A stretch of 64,000 bases of DNA, taken from NCBI GenBank assembly GCA_021521415.1, contig JAIQDT010001941.1:291001-355000 (forward strand), written 5' to 3'. The translations under genes were made by a program, and so were the position numbers. This document shows positions 55,281 to 64,000 of the stretch, piece after piece. Position 1 is the first letter of the stretch, and each line of letters starts with the position of its first letter. This DNA comes from Bidens hawaiensis (lineage: Eukaryota; Streptophyta; Magnoliopsida; Asterales; Asteraceae). The notes below the pieces were generated by a model that had not been told where the DNA came from, did no database searches, and saw only the letters and a list, made by a program, of their open reading frames with translations.

Positions 55281-56050
55281 GGTTTAACTTCGGCTCATTC
55301 TAGACTACTTTTTTTTCCTACATCAACATCTCATATTGCAATATTTTTCCTCCAATGAAGAATAATCCCCTTCCATTGGACGATGTGTTCGAGAAACCCC
55401 TTCCGTGCGGAAGGAGAGCCTCCTACAACAACATTTTGAATTACAATAATGTTATCTGAAGAAGAAGAAGAATTCCCCTCCAAAGGTGGAATGTGTGAAT
55501 GTACTTCTGTCCTCACTACGTCAACATCCCATACTTTAAGAGTTTTCTATGAAATGAAAAATTCCTCGTCCATGGGATGACATATGGGAAAGGTCTCTTC
55601 CATTCAGAAGGACACCCCCCTTTCCTACACCAAGGGGGGGTGTTCTTGGTGTAGGAAAGGGGGGTGTCCTTCTGAATGGAAGAGACCTTTCCCATATGTC
55701 ATCCCCTGGATGAGGAATTTTTTTTTGTTTTTTTTTCTACATCAACATCTCATATTGCAATATTTTTCCTCCAGTGAAGAATAATCCCCTTCCATTGGAC
55801 GATGTGTTCGAGAAACCCCTTTCGTGCGGAAGGAGAACCTCCTACAACAACATTTTGAATTACAATAATGTTATCTGAAGAAGAAGAATTCCCCTCCAAA
55901 GGTGGAATGTGTGAATTTACTTCTGTCCTCACTACGTCAACATCACATACTATAAGAGTTTTCTATGAAAAGGAAAATTCCTCGTCCAGAGGATGACATA
56001 TGGGAAAGGTCTCTTCCATTCAGAAGGACACCCCCCTTTCCTACACCAAG
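55281..56050. repeat. 320-bp direct repeat pair around a 73-bp inverted repeat
   Basis: Blocks 55312-55634 and 55730-56050 are near-identical (CATCTCATATTGCAATATTT, CCATTGGACGATGTG and a shared end CTTTCCTACACCAAG). Between them 55645-55717 is the reverse complement of 55562-55634, with a 10-bp spacer and two mismatches in the outer 25 bp. No coding potential. Confidence 0.9.
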
Positions 56051-56556
56051 ATGGATCTGGAGGACTAATTTGACATTGCATTGTCACGTTGTGGGTTTTT
56101 GTCATTGAAGTCTCTTTAATAAGGCAAGAGGGACCCCATTCATTAGCTTCCATGCATAAAGATGTATCTCGTAAAGAAATTGTCATCTTAAAAGAGACTT
56201 ACAAGAAGAGTAGTCCCCTTCCAATGAAAGAGGTATTGGAAAAGTCCCTTCCAAAAGGAAGGAAAACATTTTACAACAACATCTCATGTTTCAAGAGTTT
56301 CCTTTCGAAGAAAAGAATCCGCATCCAAAGAGTGACAAAGTCGATATGAAAAAAAAATTCCTGTAGCAACACTTTCCATTCCAAGAATTCCCCATGGGGA
56401 AGAAACTTCCATATCCATGTTATCTTTTATAAAAAAGGAACGAGCCTTGTCCAATAGCCTCTTCCATCATCCTTCATGTGTAAGATTTCTAACATGTAGT
56501 AAACTAAGTTTGGTTTTATATTTGTGACTAACAAATATAGTTGCTCGATCATTACT
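56051..56556. other. Non-coding, degenerate copies of the preceding repeat
   Basis: 56089-56350 repeats phrases of the 320-bp block in decayed form (CCCCTTCCAATGAAAGAG, ACAACAACATCTCATG). 56351-56556 holds nothing I recognise. Confidence 0.5.
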
Positions 56557-56792
56557 TATAATTCCCCCAGATGGGATAAATCTCTCTTTAAGAGGCACAA
56601 TATTTATAACTCCCCCAGATGGGATAAAACCCTCTTTAAGAGGCACAACACTTATAATCCCCCGGATGGGAAAATGACATCAATTCTCCTTCACAAGTGT
56701 GAAAGGAAGACTCGGCTGAGGGGCTTGGATCCATATACAAAAATAGCCCAATCTATGAGGCTCAATACATATAATTTCACTAGAGGAAAATA
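56557..56792. repeat. 48-bp tandem repeat, left part
   Basis: Units at 56557 and 56605 (TATAA(T/C)TCCCCCAGATGGG...TTTAAGAGGCACAA) are almost identical. A partial unit starts at 56653, and a related unit ends at 56792. The same period resumes at 59499. Confidence 0.8.
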
Positions 56793-57085
56793 ATATGGGC
56801 CAAATTATATATAAATATTATAAATATTTCCTATACTTTTTATTACTTTGAGCTAGAATATATTTTTATTTGGTTCATATTGGATTTTTAAAGGTTTCAA
56901 GTAAATACGAGCTTAAAATAATAACTTATTAATAATAATAATTAATAACAATGAAATATGTAAACGATGTTTACTTAATATGCATATTAATTGATTTGTT
57001 TTGAGAATTGGATAAGGTGAATGTTTTATACGTAATTAACATGAAAATGAGTCTTGTGATATAAATTGAATTTAATATTCATTTA
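56793..57085. other. AT-rich sequence, possible start of the Gypsy-type LTR
   Basis: No ORF or recognisable motif; very AT-rich with AATAAT runs. It may belong to the LTR that ends at 59081, but its boundary is not visible. Confidence 0.35.
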
Positions 57086-57629
57086 AGTAGTGTTTGGTAT
57101 GAATTAATTATAGGTGGAATGAAATGGATCATTCCAAAGGAATTAAATAAAACATGTTTGGTTGTCATTTATCAATGGAATGAATCATTCCTAAGGAATG
57201 CAATTCCTTCCACATATAAAGATTTTCATTTTTTAGTAAATGTGGTTTTTCTTTCATTCCTTCTTGGAATGGAATGGGATATGATCAATAATAATAATAA
57301 TAATTATAATAATAATATTACTCCTACTGTTATTATTGTTATTTTATCATCATCATTATTATTCTATTATAGTATAAATATTATTAAATTATAATTTTTA
57401 TTACAAATTTATTACTATATCGCATTATCTTATTATCATTTTATTAATTCATGATTGAATAGTTTGCTATTTAATAAAAAAAATAATGAAGTGATGATTT
57501 ATTTCATTCCTATGTGGTAACCAAACAAGACAATGGAATAGTAATGATTCATTACTTTCTTTTGTTCATTTCAATTCTTTGCACATACCATTTCCTCTTT
57601 CATTTCATTACCCCATACCAAACAGACTC
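57086..57629. mobile_element. MITE-like element, PIF/Harbinger type
   Basis: Terminal inverted repeats share TGTTTGGTATG (57091-57101) and CATACCAAACA (57614-57624), continuing imperfectly inward (ATGAAATG near both ends). TTA flanks both sides (57083-57085 and 57630-57632), the TSD of PIF/Harbinger/Tourist elements. 544 bp, no coding capacity, with internal AAT/TTA microsatellites (57288-57375). Confidence 0.7.
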
Positions 57630-57632
57630 TTA

Positions 57633-59081
57633 TTTGTTTTGTGAATTGGCTACTGGAGATTCCACACGTGATGATTGGAGTTGACCAATATTCAAGGTAA
57701 TTGTAAATGACCAAATAAGAGTATGATATTAGCATGTGAAACGAAACAAATTATGAGGCCATTATTAATTGGTTTTGGACTTTAAAAGCCGGATTGTAAC
57801 AAAAAGCTACGTATGGAGGGTTTTAAAAAACCCTACAGACGAACCAGGAGAAGAATATAGAGGGACGGCTGCTATTTTTCTTTGAAGAGTTTCGGTTTAA
57901 CGCAAAGAGAAATCAAGAGAAGGAAACACATATTTATTGAGCAGAGAACGTTTGAGTACAACTCTACCAAACTTTGTTATTATTCAGTTTGATTTTATTG
58001 TTTTTTTATGAACTCAGTTTTTGAACCTTATTTATTTGTTTCGTTCTTGAGTATGGTTATTGGCTAAACCCTTAGACCGCCTAGGCTTATGATGAACTTT
58101 TGTTGATTTTGGATTTTGGCTTGGACTTTGCTTTTGTTTATGGATTTATGATTAAGTAAGAGGTTTATTGTTATTTATTCGATGCATATATGTGCTTAGG
58201 ATTTTTTGATGATTTTATTGTTTCACAGTTTCCTAGGTAATTGTCTGACAATAATAGGATTCTGTTAGGTCATCTACTGTGTGTTTTTTACTAGTTTGTG
58301 GTGGATATGCATTAAAACCATAGAAACAATAATAATTAATCAAGTAGACTTAAGTGTGCTGCTAATCTAAATAGCTATGAGTTAATAGATTATGTGATAG
58401 GTCTTGGTTAATGAATTGCTAGATTTAGTTCTCTATAAGGAGTCCGTCTAGGTTTGGTTTATTTGCCTTGTCTATCTAATTGAGTGAATTCTTTTGACTA
58501 CCTTTGATTTCCGCGCTGTAAGGTAGGATTTCTTATAGAGGTACTTGTCATAAAATAAATTAGCGATCGTAAGTGAGTATCATTAAAACCGATAATTTTA
58601 ATAGCTTATTAGGATATATAGGTGTCTTCTTGAGAAGGGTCAAGGGTCCTGTTCGGTTTCCCATTAAGTGAATAGTTTAAGATCCCGGTTCCATATTATA
58701 ACATTTTCCAACCATTTGATAATTGATGCATTAGGGATTCCAGCCTAGGTGGTTTTTAGTCATCATCTGAATTAAGTTTAGGTTTAAGTTGTCTTAAGTT
58801 TTATTAATTAGCTTTAATATTAGTTTAATCTTAGTATTTAGTAAAACCCCCCATAATAATATAAATAAATAGTCGAGTTTGTAGTTAAGTCTAATTTAGC
58901 TAGTGTACGTAATTTAAAGAGTATCGTGTGCTCAATATCCTGACTTATTTAGATGTACTAGAGTCGACTGGTACACTTGCCGGTTAGTAGTTTAGTTAAG
59001 TTTAAGAGTATAGAATTATTACTTAGTGTCTAGATTATCATATTTTAGATAATAATTTATATAAATACTTTTAACACATCA
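57633..59081 (+). repeat. Gypsy-type (Athila-like) LTR, 3' part
   Basis: Ends TTAACACATCA followed by AGTTTTTGGCGCCGTTGCC, exactly the LTR-end/PBS arrangement of Gypsy-B. The body is non-coding, with a layout like the Gypsy-B LTR (a GACGAACCAGGAG... leader-like segment near 57840, AATCGACTGGTACACTTGCC near 58970), but it is clearly another family. The LTR start was not located; the MITE lies near or inside its 5' part. Confidence 0.6.
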
Positions 59082-59087
59082 AGTTTT

Positions 59088-59100
59088 TGGCGCCGTTGCC
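59088..59100 (+). other. tRNA-Asp primer-binding site
   Basis: TGGCGCCGTTGCC, a 13-base match to the Gypsy-B site, six bases after the LTR end. Confidence 0.75.
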
Positions 59101-59498
59101 AAGGACTCTCGGCGATTGCTTTATTAGCTTCAATTAAACTTACTTGCTACATACGTGCTATTTGTTTTGTTTTTGTTTTTGAGTCGTAAGAGTCTAAGTA
59201 GTTTTTATTTTGTTTTTCTTTTTATTTTTCGAGTTTGTTTTGAGTCGTATGAGTTAGGATAATATAGTATATTTTAATTGCTTTAAATTTGTTTAGTTTT
59301 TCTTTAATATATTTTTTATTTTACTACTATTTGGTGCCTGTGATCCTTTTCTGTTTAAGTTTATCTTTGCAGTGATCTTCTTGGAGTGTTACTACAAGAC
59401 CAGATTTGAAAAAAAACCCTCATAAAGATCAAAGAGGTTTAATTGTATGGGAGTTAGAATACAGGCAATTATGGACCACTTAGATAAAAACAGCTAGA
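59101..59498 (+). other. Truncated Gypsy leader
   Basis: T-rich leader sequence after the PBS with no gag ORF. The element is cut here and 48-bp repeat sequence resumes. Confidence 0.55.
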
Positions 59499-59850
59499 TA
59501 CATATAATTTCACTAGAGGAAAATAGCCCCATCTTGGAGGCTTAATACATATAATTTCCCTAGAGGAAAATAGCCCCATCTATGAAGGTTAATTCATATA
59601 ATTTCCTTGGAGGAAAATAACCCCATCTATGAGACTTAATACTTATAATTTCCCAGAGAAAAATAGCCCAATCGATTAGGCTCAATACTTATAATTTCCA
59701 CAAAAGAAAATAGCCCCATCTATGAGGCTCGATACTTATAATATCCCCCTTAGAAATAGCCCCATCCACGAGGCTCAGTAATTATAATTTCCCTAGCGTA
59801 AAATAGCCCCTTCCAAAAGGTTTAGAACTTACTCCCCCCCCCCCCCCCAA
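59499..59850. repeat. 48-bp tandem repeat, right part, ending in a C15 run
   Basis: About seven units of the type ATATAATTTCCCTAGAGG...AAATAGCCCCATCTATGAGG, period about 48 bp, decaying to the right. A run of 15 C lies at 59834-59848. Confidence 0.85.
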
Positions 59851-60080
59851 GTAGGAGGTGAAACATATAGCCCAAAATGTGCTCAAATGCACCCTTGAGT
59901 CAAAACACAATATCTACTCACATCTTTAACCTGATTTAATCATATTAACCGACAATACCTTGCAGGAGAAACATATAGAAAGAATTCAAATCATCATGAT
60001 TAATGTCAGTGGTTTGATACATTTTCATCATATATTATCACATTGGAAATTGTTTACGTTTTCATTTCTATGTCCAATAC
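59851..60080. other. Non-coding, nothing recognised
   Basis: AT-rich sequence without ORF, repeat or RNA features that I can identify. Confidence 0.4.
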
Positions 60081-62178
60081 TGTAACCTCTAGAAAATACC
60101 ATGCGTATTTTGGGTCAAATTTGTAAACTTTTAAAAATAGAAGGACCCAAAAATATTTTAAACATGGTAACATTATAAGTTGAAAGAATTCAATAACTAA
60201 TAAAATGAGGGATGGATATCCATCCCATATGGAAAAAAGGAAGGAAACGAGACTACTTCACATGGGTATAAATAAGGAAGATAAATTCATCCCACATGGA
60301 AAGTAGGATAAATTTGTAAGCTCGTTGTAAGGGATGAAGTATCCATAGTAATATTCTTTTATGCTTAGCATGCACCCAGTGGTCCTAGAGGATGGTGCAG
60401 AGCACCCGATGCGCACGCGCACGGGCTCAGGCGAAGACGATGGCGATGGCGAAGGCGAATGTGAAAGCGACGGCGACATCGAAGGGCGATGTCATCGCGT
60501 TGTGATATGTGCCCCGCCACGTGACACACATGGAAAGGCTAGTTGTGACGCGACTAAGCTAGTAGCGATACGCGATAATCTACGATTGGCCCATCACATA
60601 TTGTGATGCAATAAAATAATAATACATCTGCCGCGATGGATCCTTGGCAAGACCCATATTGTATTGCGAAGGATCATCTGATCAGCGCCTATAAATAGGG
60701 CAATCAGCCCTTCATTTTTATCACAACCATATCACACTCTCTCTAGAACACTTTCTCTCTCGACCTAGATAAGTGTGCCACCGACCCGATGTTCGTATAT
60801 CGTAAAACTTGCCGAAATACCAAAGTTTCCTCGAAGTGCGTGCCAACACCCCGCCTCAAAGTGCGAGTCGACGATTTTCGAAGACTGGCTTGCCTCGTTT
60901 TGCGTGCAAGAGTGCTGCTCAAGATTCTCGAGAAACGTGGAAATGTTGTCCGAAAATCTAGGAAATTATAAGCTTTTCAAGGTAGGGGTACTGCCCGAGA
61001 AAAATATTATCATGATATTAAAATAATCTTAGACCCTAGTCTATAGTATACTCGATACCTGGGGAATAAAGAAAATATAAACAAATAAAATATAAATAAA
61101 AGATATTGATACAAATATAGTTCTTTGTTAATATTAATATATTATTTAAGATTCTTAAATAATAAAGTAAAGAAATAAAGTGTATGTTTCTTCGAGAAGA
61201 AGAAACATACACTTTATTTCTTTACTTTATTATTTAAGATTGTTTCTTCGAGAAGAAGAAACGTAGTGTTTAGAAAATATAAATGATCAAACTAAAGTTT
61301 TGATTGTAATAAATAAAGAAATGATACCTTGAACTAAAGAGGTAAAGATTATACAAAATAGACTAAATGTCTAAAGCTAGATTATTAATCTAGTAATAAC
61401 GAATGGTTATACTCGTATTATAGGTCCGAGATAGCAAAGGCAATTCGATCATTGAAGTGAAGTTGATCCTTTCAAAGGTGAATACGCCCCAAACTTTTAA
61501 CTACTTTAATCGAGTCAATTAAATGGATTACATGAGATTACGTATCTCTAAAACATTATGAACAAAAGTAATCGCTGGCCCTCAGACTGTCGTGTACGCT
61601 TGTCTGGTTCATTTCATATGTGGTAGACGGTGGGCACACCGCGCCAAACCTGGTTATGCCTCTGTCATGACTGGTCGGACCTAAGTTATGTCCGAGAGAG
61701 GGTACTCATGTGTATATTGATTGTAGCTAAGTAACCTCGAACGCTACGGTGTTTGCTAAGCGTTTCGAGTTGAGCTTAAGTTTATAATTGTGATTTAGTT
61801 TTTAACTTGATTTTTCCTAAGCCACGATGGGCCGAGACCTAAGTTATGTCTCGAGGGGTAATTAAGTAAATACACTATTTTATGCGTCAGCTTATTCACC
61901 AGCAAGTGTTGTTGACGTATTTTCAAACCATTTTACAGGTAACGAAGGATAGTCGCTTGAAGAATCGAAGTCGTCACTTGGTGATCTGGCTCAGATTATT
62001 TTGTTAAATATTAAACTTGAATGGTGTTTTATTTAAACAATGAATCTTTTGTAAACATTAAACGGGTATTTTATAATCCCGTATTTTGATATGCAAATAT
62101 TAATATTTTAATCCACGTAAATGTTTCCGCATTAACCAATAACTCTGATTTATTTTCAAAAACGGTACCAACTGTTGG
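60081..62178 (+). repeat. LTR-like block (possibly a solo chromovirus LTR)
   Basis: Begins TGTAACCTCTAGAAAATACC, the style of a Tekay-type LTR start. It has a TATA box TATAAATAG at 60690-60698 followed by a CACTCTCTCTAGAAC-type leader, and ends near AACGGTACCAACTGTTGGTCA. No PBS follows and no TSD was found. A GGCGAT/GGCGAA hexamer-rich patch is at 60430-60490. Short ORFs inside show no family features. Confidence 0.4.
61153..61239. repeat. Perfect 41-bp inverted repeat with 5-nt loop
   Basis: Arms 61153-61193 and 61199-61239 are exact reverse complements around GAGAA. The core word GTTTCTTCGAGAAGAAGAAAC is repeated at 61242-61262. Confidence 0.9.
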
Positions 62179-63671
62179 TCACACGCCTAGACCTAAGATA
62201 AGGGTGGGACAAATACTAGCTAAGCAATAATAGCATGATCATTATTAGACCTTGTTAATTGGCTACTAACAACTTTAGGAGGGTTATTCAACAAGAAGAA
62301 AGATATTACGTACATCCAACGAAGTTACCCAATAGAGGAAACTTAACCTTGTCTTGGTTATGTTCAAGAAACTTGGCCTTGAAGTCCCTTATCCCAATCA
62401 TAAATAACTAGCATAAGGGACTGGAGGACTTGAAGAGATAATTCCATGACCGGGCCCATTTTAGGGGGATGAGCTTAGATATGCTTGATTCTTGTCTCAT
62501 CCCATGACTCCGCCATCTCGACCTTATTGGGTCTAAATGTGATGAGTCAAAATAAAAGAAGGACCACATATTTCAATCATGGTAGATTTAAATTGTAAAG
62601 TGAACGGGGTCAAGATCATGGGAACTAAATATTATCTACCTCAACAAAAATATCTAAAGCGGACCTCGTCCGAAACTGGCCCAACGAATAGGTCTAAAAG
62701 GGATGAACCTATCCCGTATGTGATGAGAAAGATCGGCCATGACTACATTAGTCTCTTGTCCTTATCATAAAGAATAAGGGCTATGGGAACTTGTAAAGCT
62801 TGCTGTGAAAATGGGTCTCCGTCCCATGATGGGGTCCAATTCAGGAAAGCCCAGGAGAAACCAAGATACTTGGGGAAGTACTAGTTACTCTAACCAAACA
62901 GCCAACGAACCAGACAAGAAAGAGATAGGGTGAAAGAAATGCAAATTTGAAAATATAGAAATAGAGTAAGTAGTTAAGAGAAAGGCATGTGATTTGAAGG
63001 TAATGACATCTTGATGGAAGCATGAAAGGCATTTTCAAAACTGTCGTCAGTTTAGGTGTGGGCTAGGTGATTGGCGAAAAAGATAAAAGGGGGATTGGAT
63101 AATTTAAGTCCAAGAAAGGTAAGGAGGAGCTAGGTCAGGATTTAGTCCATTACCTTTATCATAAGTAATAAGGATAATAGACAGAGAAGACTTGATGAGG
63201 CTACCCTGGAAATGAGTCCAACAATAACAGTCTCACTCCTGCAATCATTAATGTGATGATGAGATCGGTGAAGGATATCGATACTGGCCTTGTCAAGAAA
63301 GTTCAAAGATGGGCAAATGTCTTCAAAAGGTACATATAGAAATGTTGAGCCATTGGAGATAATGCGAAAATCGGGCCAATAGAGAAAACAACATCAACGA
63401 ACACCTCTAGAGAATAAAGAAAGTGTCGTGAAGGATGAATTAAAAATGTAGCAGGGAACATATATAAGTTCATTACACTCGTCATAAATAACGAGCACAA
63501 TGGACTGGGGAGAGTTGAAGATGTTACCTTTGAAATGGGTTCTCCGAATGATAAGAGGAATAGGCCAAGTAGTAAACACGAGCACAAATTAAGTGTGGCT
63601 AAAGTAAGGAAGCCCAAAAGAGAATATTTTAAAGACTTCCCAAAGTAACTAAATGAACTCAAAGGTTCTAC
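62179..63671. repeat. Degenerate 320-395-bp tandem repeats
   Basis: The phrase (A/T)TCATAAATAA-nnnnn-AAGGGACTGG followed by a GAAATGGGTCT-like segment recurs at about 62397, 62765, 63160 and 63485 in decayed form. No ORF above 120 codons and no gene recognised. Confidence 0.5.
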
Positions 63672-64000
63672 GTAACATCCCGTTTCTCGAGTTTCGGTTA
63701 ATAAATGAAAATACGAGTTATTATGAGTTGGGCTAGTGTTGGGTTAAATGGATATGGGTTATGGACTTGGGTTATGAAAGAAAGAGGAAAGGACCATGGG
63801 CTTAAGCCCATGATCCATAATTATATAAACCTTAATTACCCATTTATTACTCATTTCACACATATTCCATACACCACCAAAGCGCACACTTAAGCTCTCT
63901 CTCTAGTTTCTTTCTCTAGCCGAAATCACCAAGAAACCGAGCATCAATCCGAGGTAATGATAGTATGAAGTTGTAGATATCCAAACCCGTTAGATCTAGT
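63672..64000 (+). repeat. Start of another LTR, cut by the right edge
   Basis: GTAACATCCCGTTTCTCGAG at 63672 is typical of plant chromovirus LTR starts. TATATAAA at 63821-63828 and a CTCTCTCTCTAG leader near 63895 fit a promoter and transcript start. The end is outside the window. Confidence 0.5.

Noticed and set aside
60361..60606. 81-codon ORF with many Gly/Asp/Glu as a possible gene
   Set aside because: It lies in a GGCGAT/GGCGAA repeat patch inside an LTR-like block upstream of its TATA box; composition explains the ORF and no family match is visible.
60081..62178. Full retrotransposon at this place
   Set aside because: Only LTR-like signals (TGTAAC start, TATA box) are seen; no PBS, coding domain or second LTR.

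Overview
The window is plant nuclear DNA made almost wholly of nested LTR retrotransposons; I found no convincing ordinary host gene. The primer-binding sites are of plant type (initiator-Met and Asp tRNAs). The Copia elements carry, downstream of pol, a long extra ORF whose N-terminal domain resembles, as I recall, hypothetical proteins very common in daisy-family genomes (Tanacetum, Artemisia, Lactuca). I therefore infer a eudicot, probably Asteraceae.

Layout. (1) 1-16618: a minus-strand SIRE-like Copia element (Copia-1) running off the left edge. In its own 5'->3' order it has a 1.2-kb 5' LTR, PBS, a gag with several stops, a gag-PR linker, PR, IN, RT/RNase H, a non-coding spacer, then the extra ORF (4152 to 1, one frame, two TAG codons). 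(2) 16619-18784: the 3' end and 3' LTR of an Athila-like Gypsy element (Gypsy-A), into which Copia-1 inserted. (3) 18785-19559: a piece of spacer from a plus-strand Copia element (Copia-D). (4) 19565-31984: a nearly complete Athila-like Gypsy element (Gypsy-B) with TSD TCAAG, inserted in Copia-D; its RT is split at 24906-26416 by a 1.5-kb Copia-type element with mismatched LTRs (TSD ACCGG). (5) 31990-35870: Copia-D resumes with promoter, intron, extra ORF, PPT and the first 167 bp of its 3' LTR. (6) 35871-41483 and 53865-55280: a head-to-tail array of five ~1.4-kb units made from the 3' end of Copia-D (end of the extra ORF + PPT + LTR start). (7) 41484-53859: a young full-length minus-strand Copia element (Copia-B; 432-bp LTRs with 4 differences; TSD TTGTC) splits the last array units. 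(8) 55281-64000: non-coding repeats: a duplicated 320-bp block with a 73-bp inverted repeat, a 48-bp tandem array split by a Gypsy-type LTR carrying a MITE, an LTR-like block, degenerate ~350-bp repeats and the start of another LTR.

How the parts work together. Each full Copia element would make gag, protease, integrase, RT and RNase H for copy-and-paste replication from its LTR promoter. The most unusual element is the extra ORF. In all three copies it is preceded by a TATA box, a leader exon, a GT donor and a conserved acceptor directly before the ATG, so it looks like a separate transcription unit carried by the transposon. The non-coding spacers also hold conserved blocks, and each family carries its own short word repeated many times (GCGAAGTT in B and D, CTCGG/CCCGAA in Copia-1).
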